A DNA stretch of 64,000 nt from Salibacterium halotolerans (GCF_900115625.1 NZ_FOXD01000011.1:1-64000), one strand, 5' to 3'; positions 35,371 through 46,209 are shown, counted from the first letter of the stretch. Numbers and translations: made by a program. Notes: generated by a model not told the origin, from the sequence alone.

Positions 35371-36270
35371 TTGGGAAAGCGGATTCTGCTTTTTATCATA
35401 ACCAACGTTCTGATTATTACTACCATCACGATCGTATTCAGCATTCTGGGAATGTTTGGCATTCATATACCGAGCATAAGTGCGACAGCTTCCGGTCAGT
35501 TGAACTACGGCCCGCTTCTGATATTCAGTGCGGTGATCGGCTTTGGCGGTGCGTTTATATCGCTTGGAATCTCCCGTATTGTGGCCAAGAAATTAATGGG
35601 TGTACAGGTTATCGACCCTGACACCGCGACCGGCGAGGAAAAGAAACTGGTGGATAAAGTCCACCGCATGGCCCGAAGCGCCGGGATGATGCATATGCCC
35701 GAGGTCGGCATATACAACTCCCGCGAAGTCAACGCTTTTGCAACCGGACCGTCGAAGAAACGGTCCCTCGTGGCGGTATCAAGCGGTCTTCTGCAGTCGA
35801 TGGACGAAGATGCCGTTGAAGGAGTACTTGCCCACGAGATGGCACACGTTTCCAACGGGGACATGGTTACCATGACGCTGCTTCAGGGTATCGTGAACAC
35901 CTTCGTCGTATTCCTTTCAAGAATTGTCGCATCTATTGTTTCCCGTTTCGTGCAGAATGATGCGATGCGGATGGTGGTTCATATCGCGGCTATTTTTGTT
36001 TTTCAGATTCTTTTTTCCATACTCGGAAGTATCGTCGTCAACGCTTATTCCCGCTACAGGGAGTTCCATGCGGATAAAGGCGGAGCCGATTTTGCAGGCA
36101 AAGATAAAATGAAGCATGCCCTGCAGGCGCTTCAGTCCCGCTCCGATATGGTGGACGACAGCCAGACGTCCATGCAGACGCTGAAAATGAACAACAAGCC
36201 GACGATGTTGATGTTGTTTTCGTCCCATCCTCCTCTGGATGAACGTATCCGCCGTCTGGAAGAAAAATAG
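35371..36270 (+). CDS. htpX: membrane zinc metalloprotease HtpX
   Basis: A 299-residue protease of peptidase family M48 acting on misfolded membrane proteins. Two N-terminal helices (about 5-60) precede the zinc motif HEMAH, and two more helices (about 160-225) are followed by the third ligand in [15 protein letters not shown]. Start TTG 35371 (MGKRILLF) fits the family and has AAGGAGG upstream. Reading from 35221 would add 50 residues that include the promoter region. A TATAAT at 35296 may be its -10 element. Confidence 0.93.
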   Translation: MGKRILLFIITNVLIITTITIVFSILGMFGIHIPSISATASGQLNYGPLLIFSAVIGFGGAFISLGISRIVAKKLMGVQVIDPDTATGEEKKLVDKVHRMARSAGMMHMPEVGIYNSREVNAFATGPSKKRSLVAVSSGLLQSMDEDAVEGVLAHEMAHVSNGDMVTMTLLQGIVNTFVVFLSRIVASIVSRFVQNDAMRMVVHIAAIFVFQILFSILGSIVVNAYSRYREFHADKGGADFAGKDKMKHALQALQSRSDMVDDSQTSMQTLKMNNKPTMLMLFSSHPPLDERIRRLEEK

Positions 36271-36309
36271 GAATATATCACACGGAACGTCCCGATCCGC
36301 CAGTATGGT

Positions 36310-36340
36310 CCCGGCACCTGAGAAGGTGCCGGGCTTTTTT
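36310..36340 (+). terminator. htpX terminator
   Basis: CCCGGCACCT and AGGTGCCGGG form a perfect 10-bp stem with a GAGA tetraloop, followed by CTTTTTT. Confidence 0.92.
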
Positions 36341-36412
36341 ATTCGCGCTTATCAGGGTTGTTGTTTTATACTGATGAAGGAACGATAGAGAAAATAGAAT
36401 GGAGGGATACAG

Positions 36413-37333
36413 GTGGGAGAAAAACAACAAGGACGCGGCGTTGCGGCAGCAGTATGTGCTTATTTACTGTGGGGCTTTCTGCCTTTGTACTGGAAACTTC
36501 TCGGCGGTGTTCCGGCTTCAGATGTTCTCGCGCACCGCATTGTGTGGTCGCTTGTTTTCATGCTGGCCGTCATTCTTGTCACTGGTATGTTCAAAGGGGT
36601 GTGGCTGGAAATAAAGAACACGTTCTCTTCGAAAAAAACCGCGCTCGCGATTACTGCTGCATCCGTTTTAATCAGTGTGAACTGGTTTATTTTTATTTTT
36701 GCGGTGAATAGCGACCGGGTGATTGAAGCAAGTCTTGGTTATTATATCAATCCATTAATCAACGTTATTCTGGCTGCTGTTCTTTTGAAAGAAAAGCTGT
36801 CCAAAGCAGAAACAGCCGCATTTGGGATTGCTGCCGCCGGAGTGGTGATGCTGACGGTTTATTACGGCTATGTTCCCTGGGCGGCGCTGGGTCTGGCTCT
36901 GAGCTTTGGTTTTTACGGATTGATTAAAAAAATCACCCCCGTCGGCGCATGGGCCGGTCTTACTATTGAAACGATGCTGATGACCCCGTTTGCGCTGCTT
37001 TTTTTAGTGATATGGAAGGATAATAGCGGAATCTTCTCTTCGTATGCCGGTTCGGATGTTATACTCCTGATGGGAGCAGGAGCAGCAACGGCTATTCCGC
37101 TTTTATTATTTGCATCCGGTGCGAAACGTATCACATTTTCGTTGATGGGTTTTCTGCAGTATGGTGCGCCGACCATTATGCTGCTTCTCGGCGTGTTTTT
37201 GTTCGAGGAACCGTTCAGCAGTCAGCAGCTGTTGTCGTTTCTTATAGTATGGACCGGCCTTATTCTTTTTACATGGTCCCGGGCAGGTACAGCCAGGCGC
37301 AGCCGAAAACATGCAGTGAAAAAAGCAGGGTAG
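36413..37333 (+). CDS. rarD: RarD-type EamA-family transporter
   Basis: A 306-residue inner-membrane protein with ten predicted helices in two EamA repeats. RarD landmarks are AAVCAYLLWGFLPLYWKLL, HRIVWSLVFM, NWFIFIFAVNSDRVIEASLGYY-like and YGYVPWAALGLALSFGFYGL. The substrate of this drug/metabolite-type exporter is unknown. GTG 36413 has GGAGG eight bases upstream. It is expressed alone. Confidence 0.88.
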   Translation: MGEKQQGRGVAAAVCAYLLWGFLPLYWKLLGGVPASDVLAHRIVWSLVFMLAVILVTGMFKGVWLEIKNTFSSKKTALAITAASVLISVNWFIFIFAVNSDRVIEASLGYYINPLINVILAAVLLKEKLSKAETAAFGIAAAGVVMLTVYYGYVPWAALGLALSFGFYGLIKKITPVGAWAGLTIETMLMTPFALLFLVIWKDNSGIFSSYAGSDVILLMGAGAATAIPLLLFASGAKRITFSLMGFLQYGAPTIMLLLGVFLFEEPFSSQQLLSFLIVWTGLILFTWSRAGTARRSRKHAVKKAG

Positions 37334-37609
37334 GTTCAAAGATTTGTTCCTGTACCTTAAATATGCTTTCTTTTTGTGAACATTATTCTGCTGTATAAAT
37401 CCCTGCTGACCGGGAGGTGAGAAACAAACAGACCGTGAAAACGACATCATTGAACGTTTTATGACTATTTTGTGTTGAATTTGAAACAGTCCCGTGAGAT
37501 TTATATGACATCTACATGCGTTTATACGCCAAAAGACAAGGATTTGCTATGATATAAGAAATACATGGAGTAAAGTCCTGAACGCTGCTTCAGAAAGGAG
37601 AGGAACGCC
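37334..37609 (+). promoter_or_regulatory. qox upstream region with extended -10 promoter
   Basis: This 276-bp gene-free region precedes qoxA. TGCTATGAT (37545-37553 region) looks like an extended -10 element, without a good -35. The ribosome site AAAGGAGAGGAA closes the region. No terminator is obvious for rarD. Confidence 0.35.
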
Positions 37610-38533
37610 TTGAAAAATAAATGGGGGAAGTATAGTTTCCTGCTGGCTGCTGCATTCTTGCTGATACTTACCGCCGGTTGTTCCGGGATGCCGGTTCTCG
37701 ATCCGAAAGGGCCGGTCGGGGAAAGCCAGAAAAACCTTATCGTCTTTTCTATTGTCTTAATGCTTATTATTGTTTTGACGGTAATGGTCGTGTTAACCTA
37801 CATGCTGGTTAAATTCAGGGAACGTCCCGGACGCGGGGATAAAGACTACGATCCGGAGCATGAAGGGAATACGAAACTTGAAATCATATGGACGGTTATT
37901 CCACTTATTATTGTGACCGCCCTTTCTATTCCGACGGTTATTACCATCTACCAACTGGAGGAACCGCCTCAGTCTTCAAGCGACAAGGAGCCATTGGTCG
38001 TGCATGCGACGTCGGCCGACTGGAAATGGTTTTTCAGTTATCCGGAGCAGAATATTGAAACGGTGAACTATCTTCATATTCCGACGGACCGGGCGATTGA
38101 GTTCAAGCTGTCATCCGCGGATTCCATGGGGTCGTTCTGGGTTCCGGCCCTCGGCGGGCAGAAATATACGATGGCTAATATGAGAACGACGCTTTACCTG
38201 CAGGCCGATGAAGCAGGTACGTATAAGGGCAGAAATTCAAACTTCACAGGTACTGCTTTTGCGGAGCAGACATTTGATGTGCATGCCGAATCGACGGAGG
38301 AGTTCCAAAGCTGGGTGGAAGAAACACAGCAGAGTGCTCCCCCATTGAGTCAGGATCGGTACGATGAATTGCTTGCGCCGGGCCTCCTGCAGGAAATGGA
38401 ATTTTCATCCACACATCTCCAATATGTCGATCACGGCAAGATGGGAAGCGGAGATTATTTAATCAACCGTCATCAGGATAAATTTGAAGATCTTCCTGCT
38501 CTCGAAGGCGGCGAAGATGTGGCAAATGATTAA
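37610..38533 (+). CDS. qoxA: quinol oxidase subunit II
   Basis: A 307-residue lipoprotein with lipobox LTAGC (Cys24), two membrane helices (about 38-65 and 85-112) and a C-terminal cupredoxin domain. The copper-A ligand pattern CxxxCxxxH is absent, as expected for a menaquinol oxidase. Landmarks are KLEIIWTVIPLIIVTALSIP, VVHATSADWKWFFSYPEQ and VNYLHIPTDRAIEFKLSSAD. Start TTG 37610 has a strong AAAGGAGAGG. It is the first gene of the four-gene terminal oxidase operon. Confidence 0.93.
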   Translation: MKNKWGKYSFLLAAAFLLILTAGCSGMPVLDPKGPVGESQKNLIVFSIVLMLIIVLTVMVVLTYMLVKFRERPGRGDKDYDPEHEGNTKLEIIWTVIPLIIVTALSIPTVITIYQLEEPPQSSSDKEPLVVHATSADWKWFFSYPEQNIETVNYLHIPTDRAIEFKLSSADSMGSFWVPALGGQKYTMANMRTTLYLQADEAGTYKGRNSNFTGTAFAEQTFDVHAESTEEFQSWVEETQQSAPPLSQDRYDELLAPGLLQEMEFSSTHLQYVDHGKMGSGDYLINRHQDKFEDLPALEGGEDVAND

Positions 38534-38563
38534 CAGAGGTATAAAGAAAGCGGGGGAGCAACA

Positions 38564-40513
38564 ATGATGGACTTTCTGCTGAATGAGTTCCTGGTAACGG
38601 GAGACCCGTTAATTTATGGAGCTATGGTATCCATTGTCCTCGTCTCCATCGCCATTGTGTTCGTTTTGACGTATTTCCGGAAATGGGGATACCTGTGGCG
38701 CGAATGGCTGACGACAGTGGACCATAAAAAAATAGGAATCATGTATATCATCGCTGCGATAGCGATGCTGTTCCGGGGCGGTGTGGACGCCATGCTGATG
38801 CGTGCACAGCTCACCCTCCCGAACACGGAATTTCTGAATTCACAGCACTATAATGAAATATTTACAACACACGGCACCATCATGATCATTTTCATGGCCA
38901 TGCCTTTTCTCATTGGATTGATGAACTTCGTCGTACCGCTGCAGATCGGTGCGAGAGACGTAGCATTTCCTTTTCTGAACGCTGTCAGCTTCTGGTCCTT
39001 TGCGTTTGGAGCCATGCTGTTTAACCTTTCCTTTGTTATTGGGGGTTCGCCGGATGCAGGGTGGACAAACTATGCCCCTCTTGCCGGGCCGAACCTGAAT
39101 CCCGGTCCGGCTATAAACTATTACCTGCTCGGTTTGCAGATATCGGGCATCGGTACCCTTGCAACCGGGATTAACTTCATGGTCACTATTCTGAAGATGC
39201 GGGCTCCCGGTATGACTTTGATGCGGATGCCGATTTTTACATGGTCGTCGTTAATCACATCTTTTATTATCACCTTTGCCTTTCCGATTCTTACAGTGGC
39301 ACTGGCTTTGATGACGATCGACCGCATATTCGGTTCACAGTTCTTTACGCTGACTGGTGAAGGAATGCCGATGATGTGGGCTAACCTTTTCTGGCTTTGG
39401 GGACATCCGGAAGTGTACATCGTTATACTGCCGGCGTTCGGTATTTTTTCGGAAGTTATTTCGACATTTGCCCGGAAGCAGTTGTTTGGTTACAAAGCCA
39501 TGGTCTGGTCTATGCTTCTCATTGCCGGGCTCAGTTTCCTCGTATGGGTGCACCACTTCTTTACCATGGGAGCCGGTGCAGGTGTAAACTCTCTGTTCTC
39601 GGTTACAACCATGCTCATTTCCGTGCCTACCGGAGTGAAGATATTCAACTGGCTTGGCACGATGTATAAAGGAAAGATTCGGTTTGATACGCCGATGCTT
39701 TGGTCTCTTGGCTTTATCCCGTGCTTTGTTATCGGCGGAGTGACCGGGGTTATGCTCGCGATGGCAGCAGCGGACTATCAGTATCACAATACGTACTTCC
39801 TTGTGGCCCACTTCCACAACGTTCTGATTGCCGGAACCGTATTCGGCTGTTTTGCCGGCCTTACCTTCTGGTATCCGAAAATGTTCGGTCATAAGATGAA
39901 CGAAAAACTGGGTAAAATCAGTTTCTGGTTCTTTGTTATCGGATTTAACGTATGTTTTCTTCCGATGTATTTCCTTGGATTTATGGGAATGCCGCGCCGG
40001 ACATACGCCATTGAACCGGAATGGATGCCGCTTAACGTTGTCTCTACTGTAGGTGCGGTCCTGATGGCCATTGGTTTCATAGTATTTGTGTATAACATTT
40101 ACTACAGCTTCCGTTACAGCGAGCGCGAAAAAACTGGGGATACCTGGGACGGCCGTGCGCTGGAATGGGCGACAACGACACCGGTGCCGTTTTATAACTT
40201 TGCCACCGTTCCTGAAATAACAGGACCGGAAGCCTTCTGGAAAATGAAGCAGGAAGGCGGCACGACGTATGATAAAGATAACCTTGAGCCTATTCATATG
40301 CCGAGTGATTCCGGCGTGCCGTTTATTATGTCGGCGTTTATGTTCGTAGCCGGGTTCGGTCTCGTCTGGGAATGGATGGTTGTAGCGATTGCCGGATTAA
40401 TCGGCATACTTGCCTGCATGGTCGTACGCTCGTTTGATTACGATCACGGCTTCCACGTGTCGGTGGAAGAAATTAAAGAAACAGAAGAAAAAGCAAGGGA
40501 GGGAGAAAAATGA
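38564..40513 (+). CDS. qoxB: quinol oxidase subunit I
   Basis: The 649-residue catalytic subunit reduces oxygen to water and pumps protons. Heme and copper ligands are visible in [27 protein letters not shown] with the cross-linked tyrosine, WVHHFFTMG and [14 protein letters not shown]. The length equals B. subtilis QoxB. The aa3-600 versus bo3 heme type cannot be read from sequence alone. Its stop overlaps the qoxC start (ATGA). Confidence 0.96.
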   Translation: MMDFLLNEFLVTGDPLIYGAMVSIVLVSIAIVFVLTYFRKWGYLWREWLTTVDHKKIGIMYIIAAIAMLFRGGVDAMLMRAQLTLPNTEFLNSQHYNEIFTTHGTIMIIFMAMPFLIGLMNFVVPLQIGARDVAFPFLNAVSFWSFAFGAMLFNLSFVIGGSPDAGWTNYAPLAGPNLNPGPAINYYLLGLQISGIGTLATGINFMVTILKMRAPGMTLMRMPIFTWSSLITSFIITFAFPILTVALALMTIDRIFGSQFFTLTGEGMPMMWANLFWLWGHPEVYIVILPAFGIFSEVISTFARKQLFGYKAMVWSMLLIAGLSFLVWVHHFFTMGAGAGVNSLFSVTTMLISVPTGVKIFNWLGTMYKGKIRFDTPMLWSLGFIPCFVIGGVTGVMLAMAAADYQYHNTYFLVAHFHNVLIAGTVFGCFAGLTFWYPKMFGHKMNEKLGKISFWFFVIGFNVCFLPMYFLGFMGMPRRTYAIEPEWMPLNVVSTVGAVLMAIGFIVFVYNIYYSFRYSEREKTGDTWDGRALEWATTTPVPFYNFATVPEITGPEAFWKMKQEGGTTYDKDNLEPIHMPSDSGVPFIMSAFMFVAGFGLVWEWMVVAIAGLIGILACMVVRSFDYDHGFHVSVEEIKETEEKAREGEK

Positions 40514-41118
40514 GCGGACATTCAGAATTGACGACGGGCCCTCTGGAATACCGGTCCCATGAGGATAGAATGACGGTTCTCGGATTCTGGTTATTCCTCG
40601 GGGCGGAGATAGCATTGTTTGCAACCCTGTTTGCCACGTATGCGGTGTTGTTCGGGCGGACCGCGGATGCACCCACGCCACAGGAACTGTTCGAAATGCC
40701 GATGGCGCTCACTATGACCTTCCTGCTTTTGACGAGCAGTTTCACCTGTGGCATCGCGATTCATGAAATGCGCCGCGGTTCCCTTAAAGGGTTGTTGACG
40801 TGGCTCATCATTACGCTTGCTCTTGGTCTTGGATTTCTTGGCTTTGAAATTTATGAGTTTGTGCATTATGCACATGAAGGGGCAACGCTGCAGTCCAGTG
40901 CCTACTGGTCAAGCTTCTTTGTATTAACCGGTACACACGGTGCCCACGTTACACTGGGCATATGCTGGGCCGTACTGTTGATCATACAGCTTAAAAAGCG
41001 CGGTCTGAATCAGATGACCGCCCGGAAGACATTTGTTCTTGGCTTGTACTGGCACTTTCTGGACGTTATCTGGATTTTCCTCTTCACGAGTGTGTATCTC
41101 ATAGGGATGGTGGTTTAA
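40510..41118 (+). CDS. qoxC: quinol oxidase subunit III
   Basis: A 202-residue subunit with five membrane helices. Landmarks are [36 protein letters not shown] and [20 protein letters not shown]. It stabilises subunit I and abuts qoxD without a gap. Confidence 0.94.
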   Translation: MSGHSELTTGPLEYRSHEDRMTVLGFWLFLGAEIALFATLFATYAVLFGRTADAPTPQELFEMPMALTMTFLLLTSSFTCGIAIHEMRRGSLKGLLTWLIITLALGLGFLGFEIYEFVHYAHEGATLQSSAYWSSFFVLTGTHGAHVTLGICWAVLLIIQLKKRGLNQMTARKTFVLGLYWHFLDVIWIFLFTSVYLIGMVV

Positions 41119-41478
41119 ATGAGCGCAGAGAACGAAAAGTTCCCTAAACAGCACATCGTCGGATTTCTCGGTTCCCTGGTTCTAACCTTGGCGGCGGCCT
41201 GGGCGGTGGTCGGCTCCGGCCTTCCGACGCACTGGATTATCATTTCCATCATGGTCATGGCCGTCGTGCAGGCTTTCATTCAACTGTTTATGTTCATGCA
41301 TTTAACCGAAAAAAACGGATCCATTCAGGTCGGAAACATGCTGCACGCTTTCTTCATTGCTGCAGTCATTATAGCGGGTTCTGTCTGGACGATGTCATTT
41401 GGTTTCTCCCACAACCACAGCGATAACGGCGGCGGTGGGGAAGAAATGCAGATGGAAGAACAGGAGCACAATCATTAA
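41119..41478 (+). CDS. qoxD: quinol oxidase subunit IV
   Basis: A 119-residue protein with three helices, the pattern KQHIVGFLGSLVLTLAAAWA and the helix-3 region MLHAFFIAAVIIAGSVWTM, and a C-terminal tail rich in His, Asn, Gly and Glu. It assists assembly of the copper site in subunit I. It is the last gene of the operon. Confidence 0.92.
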   Translation: MSAENEKFPKQHIVGFLGSLVLTLAAAWAVVGSGLPTHWIIISIMVMAVVQAFIQLFMFMHLTEKNGSIQVGNMLHAFFIAAVIIAGSVWTMSFGFSHNHSDNGGGGEEMQMEEQEHNH

Positions 41479-41521
41479 AATATAAAAAAGTACCGCCCCA
41501 AAGCGGTATTTGATACGCAGC

Positions 41522-41568
41522 AAAACGCTTCCGGTTATCACACATGACAGCCGGAAGCGTTTTGTTTT
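41522..41568 (+). terminator. qox operon terminator
   Basis: AAAACGCTTCCGG (41522-41534) pairs with CCGGAAGCGTTTTG (41551-41564) and T-rich sequence follows. A smaller hairpin, TACCGC with GCGGTA, lies upstream near 41491-41508. Confidence 0.85.
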
Positions 41569-41607
41569 GTTATACAGCGGAAAACGTTTGCTTTTAGATA
41601 CAAAAAT

Positions 41608-41679
41608 CCGAACGATGGGAAGCTCCAGAAGGTCGGCTTTCTCCTTCCGGAGTGATGCACCCAATCGTTCGGTTTTTTT
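41608..41679. terminator. nested stem-loop with T tract between convergent genes
   Basis: CCGAACGATGGG (41608-41619) pairs with CCCAATCGTTCGG (41660-41672) with one bulge. Inside, CTCC-GAAGG pairs with CCTTC-GGAG. Seven T follow, and AAAAA precedes, so it may end transcription in both directions. The internal hairpin is unusual for a plain terminator. Confidence 0.6.
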
Positions 41680-41692
41680 ATTTCAATACGGT

Positions 41693-42028
41693 TTACCCAA
41701 GACTTCTTCTCCATCTGGCGGATTTTTTATACTCATCATTTCTGGCGCTGGACCGGAAGGAGTGGATCCAGTCTTTTTTCTGCACTTCTTTAATGGAGCG
41801 GATGAGAAACATGATGACAGCAGCATCTGCAAGCAGAAGGCTGGCGTAAAAAGCAAAAATTGATGTCGGTGCATTCAGTACTGTAATAGATGTGAAATGG
41901 CTGAAGAAGTAGTCCCACATACCGAGCATCAATGCAAACTGTATGACGGCAGCCACCTTCAGGTTACGTTTGGCAAAGTAAAGGGGGGCTAGTGTCGCAA
42001 CGAGCATAAACAACATCAATACATCCAC
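41693..42028 (-). CDS. small membrane protein of unknown function
   Basis: This protein of about 111 residues has three hydrophobic segments (LMLFMLVATLAPLYF, AVIQFALMLGMW and FAFYASLLLADAAVIMFLI) and a basic, arginine-rich C-terminus. Start GTG 42028 has GAGGTG six bases upstream; an earlier GTG at 42037 overlaps that site. I do not recognise the family. It stands alone between the qox operon and the SorC-type regulator. Confidence 0.6.
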   Translation of the reverse strand: MDVLMLFMLVATLAPLYFAKRNLKVAAVIQFALMLGMWDYFFSHFTSITVLNAPTSIFAFYASLLLADAAVIMFLIRSIKEVQKKDWIHSFRSSARNDEYKKSARWRRSLG

Positions 42029-42176
42029 GAAAAACACCTCGTTTCGATATTTTGATGAAACGCTTTCAGTTAATTGTTAACTTTATTGTAACAAATGATT
42101 CACAAAAAAGACACATCTACGTCAAAAAAATTTTAAATTTTTTGAGTGGAAAATGGAATTCATGAAACAGCCGGTT

Positions 42177-43106
42177 TTATTCCTGCAGAAGCCGTCCGGC
42201 TGTTTTCTGGTCTGTGATCAGTGTATTCGCATATCCTCCCCGGAGTGCTCCCCGCACCGCACGGTATTTCATCTGTCCGCCAGCCACGAGAATGGAAAGT
42301 TCTTTTTTTTTCAATTCGTGCAGTTCAATGCCGATCGTGCGGTCATTTAATTCTTCATGACAGATGTATCCGTAATCGTCAAAAAAACGGGAGCATATTT
42401 CCCCGGCAGCTTCATTATCGAGCTTTCTCCGTTCATCCTGTGTGAAGTAATCCGTCTGCATCAGTACAGAATCAATAGTCGGTGCCCCTACGCTGAAAAT
42501 GGCCTTTTCCGCATCCTTTCCTTTTTGAAGGACACGCTGAATGTGGCGGTCTGTCTCTATGGCGTGTTTTACCGACACGTGATCTACAATGGCCGGGAGC
42601 GGCAGAAGCCAGTTATCGGTCTGAAAGGCGCTGCCGAGCAGGTGGATAATTTCTGTTGCATAGGTCTGGTTTCCGGAATGGCTGGCGCCGCCGTTTAACT
42701 GTACAATTTCGAGATTGGGAAGAGGGCGTGTCTGCATATGTTTAGCGGTCTCATACAGTGTTGTACCCCAGGATGCCGCCAGAATGTCATCGTTTTGTAC
42801 GTGGCTGTCGAGAAACGAAGCTGCTGCTTCCCCGAGTTTTTCTTTCAATGTATATTCTTTCTCATCGACATGAACAATAATGACCTCTTTCAATCCGAAC
42901 CGATCCCGCAGGGCAGAAGACTGCTGTTCAATCTGTTCGGACGGATCATGGATGGTGACCTCGACAATGCCTTCCTGTTTGGCTTTTTTTAATATCCTGG
43001 AAACAGTCGGACGTGACATCTCCAGTTTTTTGGCTATCTCCTGTTGACTGTAGTCATATTCATAATACATGCGCGCGGCGTCGATCATTTTTGAAAGCTG
43101 ATCCAT
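42177..43106 (-). CDS. deoR: SorC/DeoR-type regulator, deoxyribonucleoside repressor-like
   Basis: A 309-residue protein with an N-terminal helix-turn-helix (YDYSQQEIAKKLEMSRPTVS) and a large SorC effector domain. Conserved patches LAASWGTTLYETAKHM, VQLNGGASH, CHEELNDRTIGIELHELK and SILVAGG are close to B. subtilis DeoR as I recall it. That protein responds to deoxyribose 5-phosphate. Start ATG 43106 has AGGAGG upstream; reading from 43142 is unlikely. The nucleoside catabolic genes are not beside it. The neighbouring transketolase is on the same strand but has its own terminator. Confidence 0.82.
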   Translation of the reverse strand: MDQLSKMIDAARMYYEYDYSQQEIAKKLEMSRPTVSRILKKAKQEGIVEVTIHDPSEQIEQQSSALRDRFGLKEVIIVHVDEKEYTLKEKLGEAAASFLDSHVQNDDILAASWGTTLYETAKHMQTRPLPNLEIVQLNGGASHSGNQTYATEIIHLLGSAFQTDNWLLPLPAIVDHVSVKHAIETDRHIQRVLQKGKDAEKAIFSVGAPTIDSVLMQTDYFTQDERRKLDNEAAGEICSRFFDDYGYICHEELNDRTIGIELHELKKKELSILVAGGQMKYRAVRGALRGGYANTLITDQKTAGRLLQE

Positions 43107-43174
43107 TTTTCTTCCTCCTGCGTACCTGAGTGCACCTTTCATTTTAATAAAAGTGAAACGAAAAATATATAGAA

Positions 43175-43201
43175 ATCCGGAAGAGAGCGCCTCTTCCGGA
43201 T
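43175..43201 (-). terminator. transketolase terminator
   Basis: ATCCGGAAGAG and CTCTTCCGGAT form a perfect 11-bp stem. On the minus strand an AT-rich stretch ending in T residues follows. Confidence 0.82.
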
Positions 43202-43212
43202 CATCACATGTG

Positions 43213-45219
43213 TTACAGCAGTGCTTTTAATTTGGAAGCTACGTTTTCGGGGGTGAATCCGTACTGTTTGACGACTTCCGGTCCTGCCGCGGAAGCGCCG
43301 AACGTTTCGATACCTAACGTGTCTCCTTCTTCTCCTGTGTAACGTTCCCAGCCGAACGGGGAAGCCATTTCGACTGCTAGACGCGCTTTGATGTGCGGCG
43401 GAATTACGTCACGGCGGTATGCTTTGGCCTGCTGCTCAAACAGGTCCCAGCTCGGCACACTTACAACACGCACCGAAATATTGTCCTGTTCGAGGAGATT
43501 CTGGGCTTCAACGGCGAGCGACACTTCCGAACCACTTGCAAGAAGCAGTGCTTCGGGCTCTCCAGCGGCCTCACTGACTACATAAGCGCCGCGTTTAACG
43601 CCTTCTTCGGCCTTCTCAGCCGTTCCGGGCAGCACAGGCAGGTTTTGTCTCGTCAATACGAGAGCTGTCGGATGGTCTTTCGTTTCCATCGCCTGTTTCC
43701 ACGCCACTCTGGTTTCATTGCCGTCTGCTGGACGAATGACTGAAATTCCCGGGATGGCCCGCATCGATGGGAGCTGTTCAATCGGTTCATGTGTCGGTCC
43801 GTCTTCCCCGACAGCAATGCTGTCATGGGTAAATACATAATTAACCGGGAGCTTCATGATGGAAGCCATCCGGATGGCTGGACGTAGATAATCAGAAAAG
43901 ACGAAAAACGTACCGGCAAATGCTTTTAAGCCGCCGTGGAGAGCGATGCCGTTCAAGGCTGCCGCCATGGCGAATTCGCGGACACCGAACCAGACATTTT
44001 TTCCGGTGTAATCGGGCGGTCCGAAATCTTCGGTATCATTGATATGGGTTTTATTGGATCCGCCAAGGTCGGCAGAGCCGCCGAAGAACTCAGGGACGGT
44101 ACGCGCAATCTCCTGAATCATGTCTCCCGATACGGCACGGCTTGCTTTAGGTTTGTCGTCTTCCTGATAAACAGGGAGGGAGGCATCCCATTCCGGCGGC
44201 AGTTCTTTGTTCAGTGCCTGTTTGAACTGACCGGCTTTTTCCGGGTCCCTTTGTTCCAGGTCGTTAAGCAGAGTCTGCCATTTCTCATGCTGCTCTTGTC
44301 CCGGTTTTTTCACCATGTCGTGGAAGCGGGTGTACACCTGATCCGGAACGAAGAACGGTTCCTCAAACGGCCAGCCGTACGCCTCTTTGGCCAGCTGCAC
44401 TTCATCGGCACCGAGTGCAGCTCCGTGCGCGGCAGCACTGCCACTTTTATTCGGCGCGCCGAAACCGATGACCGTCTTGACTTCAATAAAGGACGGTTTA
44501 TCTGTTACGGACTGGGCTTCTTTAATGGCTTTCTCGACAGCCTCCATGTCTTCTCCGTCCTCGATATATTGTACATGCCAGCCATACGCTTCAAAACGCT
44601 TCGCGGGGTTCTCCGAAAAAGAACGGTTCAGGTCGCCGTCGAGAGAAATATCATTGGAGTCATAAAGAAGAATCATTTTGCCAAGCTGCAGATGGCCGGC
44701 GAGAGATGCAGCTTCGGCACTCACACCTTCCATCAGATCCCCGTCGCCGCAGATGGCATACGTATAATGATCAATCAGCTCTGTTTTGTCGTCATTGTAC
44801 AAGGACGCGAGCTTTCGTTCGGCCATTGCCATACCGACCGCCATCGCAACGCCCTGTCCGAGCGGCCCGGTGGTGGCGTCCACTCCCGGTGTATCAGCCG
44901 ATTCCGGGTGACCCGGGGTCTTACTTCCCCAGCTTCTGAACTGCTTTAAATCGTCCAGACTGATATCATATCCGCTTAAATGCAACAGACTGTATAAAAG
45001 CATCGATCCGTGACCTGCGGACAGGACGAAACGGTCGCGGTTGATCCAGTCCGGGTGACCCGGGTCGGTCTTGAAGAATCTGCTCCACAGTGTGTACGCC
45101 ATCGGAGCGGCACCCATCGGCATGCCGGGATGGCCGGACTGCGCATTTTCCACTGCGTCCATGGCAAGCGTCCGGATCGTTTGTACGGCCAGTTTATCTT
45201 CTTCTGTAAAATGTGACAA
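43213..45219 (-). CDS. tkt: transketolase
   Basis: The 668-residue thiamine-diphosphate enzyme of the pentose phosphate pathway. Motifs: [44 protein letters not shown], the cofactor site [14 protein letters not shown], and in the second half [20 protein letters not shown]. Start TTG 45219 has AGGAGGACATAAC upstream. It would handle pentose phosphates from the arabinose and gluconate routes. Confidence 0.96.
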   Translation of the reverse strand: MSHFTEEDKLAVQTIRTLAMDAVENAQSGHPGMPMGAAPMAYTLWSRFFKTDPGHPDWINRDRFVLSAGHGSMLLYSLLHLSGYDISLDDLKQFRSWGSKTPGHPESADTPGVDATTGPLGQGVAMAVGMAMAERKLASLYNDDKTELIDHYTYAICGDGDLMEGVSAEAASLAGHLQLGKMILLYDSNDISLDGDLNRSFSENPAKRFEAYGWHVQYIEDGEDMEAVEKAIKEAQSVTDKPSFIEVKTVIGFGAPNKSGSAAAHGAALGADEVQLAKEAYGWPFEEPFFVPDQVYTRFHDMVKKPGQEQHEKWQTLLNDLEQRDPEKAGQFKQALNKELPPEWDASLPVYQEDDKPKASRAVSGDMIQEIARTVPEFFGGSADLGGSNKTHINDTEDFGPPDYTGKNVWFGVREFAMAAALNGIALHGGLKAFAGTFFVFSDYLRPAIRMASIMKLPVNYVFTHDSIAVGEDGPTHEPIEQLPSMRAIPGISVIRPADGNETRVAWKQAMETKDHPTALVLTRQNLPVLPGTAEKAEEGVKRGAYVVSEAAGEPEALLLASGSEVSLAVEAQNLLEQDNISVRVVSVPSWDLFEQQAKAYRRDVIPPHIKARLAVEMASPFGWERYTGEEGDTLGIETFGASAAGPEVVKQYGFTPENVASKLKALL

Positions 45220-45255
45220 AGTTATGTCCTCCTTCTATTATACTTCAGGCATGTT

Positions 45256-46089
45256 TTATGCAGTGATGTGAAACCATTCCACCTGATAAGACGCCTCGAG
45301 GGAAGAGCGTCTCCATTCATCTGCCTTCCGGGCGGCACGGACCATCAAGAGTCTGTCTTTCGCCGTGAACTTCGGTCCGAGACACTGAGCGCTGTCCACG
45401 GTTACCACATTGACATGAGGGGACCGGCTTTGAGGCAGATGTTTCTGTACTTCGGCAAGGTCGACCGATTCCTCTACAGTGGCCAGAGCAAAGGTGTACC
45501 CGCTCCGGTAATGCTGTTCCAAATCCCGTGTGAAGCGCTGCACCGATTGTTCATCGGCGTTATTCAGTTTAAAACCTCCGGTGCACAGCGCGGTATCTTC
45601 CGTTAAATGGAGCGATGCACCGTCGGGAAGCTGGAGAAAAAACAGCCTCGGATTGTCGTATTTCATGGAATCGGCGGTGTCGGCGACACTGAGGGCGTAC
45701 TGTACGATTTCATTAAGCGCGGTATCATACCCGATGGACTCCGATTGACGGATGCTCGGATAAAAAATGGAGACCGGCAGCATAAAGACCGGCTTACCAA
45801 TGTCTTTTAAAAACTGCTGCAGTTCCCTTTCCGATGTCAGCGGGTCGGTCAAAAGCAGTACCATATCCGCATGTGCCTGCAGCGTCTCTGCTACTTCCCA
45901 CTGTTTCAGCTGCATGGGGGAAAATGGTGCGCTCCGGGCAAACCGATCAGGGTTAAAAGGGTGCCATTCCGCTTTTAAACGACCAGGCAGAACCATATTC
46001 CATGTAGAACCGGACTCACATAGCTGTCCGGCAAAGAAGTGTAGAAAAGAACTGGGTAATACACTCATATTAACAACAGCAGCGTTCAA
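45256..46089 (-). CDS. degenerate 6-phosphofructokinase-like protein
   Basis: A 277-residue protein that aligns by eye with ATP-dependent PfkA but lacks its catalytic features. SIGYDTALNEIVQYALSVAD (119-137) followed by TADS matches the PfkA segment GFDTAL...I.DTA.S, and LGPKFTAKDRLLMVRAARKA matches the late QRGGSPTAFDR region. The ATP-binding GGDGS is TDPLTS, the catalytic TIDND is SIFYP, and MGRHAG is QLPDGA. The reading begins at the equivalent of GMNAA, so the first strand is missing. Start TTG 46089 has GGTGA six bases upstream and an in-frame stop just before. A regulatory or structural role is more likely than catalysis. Confidence 0.65.
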   Translation of the reverse strand: MNAAVVNMSVLPSSFLHFFAGQLCESGSTWNMVLPGRLKAEWHPFNPDRFARSAPFSPMQLKQWEVAETLQAHADMVLLLTDPLTSERELQQFLKDIGKPVFMLPVSIFYPSIRQSESIGYDTALNEIVQYALSVADTADSMKYDNPRLFFLQLPDGASLHLTEDTALCTGGFKLNNADEQSVQRFTRDLEQHYRSGYTFALATVEESVDLAEVQKHLPQSRSPHVNVVTVDSAQCLGPKFTAKDRLLMVRAARKADEWRRSSLEASYQVEWFHITA

Positions 46090-46209
46090 CCTTTATCACC
46101 ACGCATTGAAATAAATTTCATAAACAATTAAACATTTTTTCATCAATCATTATAAAGGATGAAACAAAGATTAACAATTAAAATTGATAAAAAAATCTGA
46201 AAAGATAGA

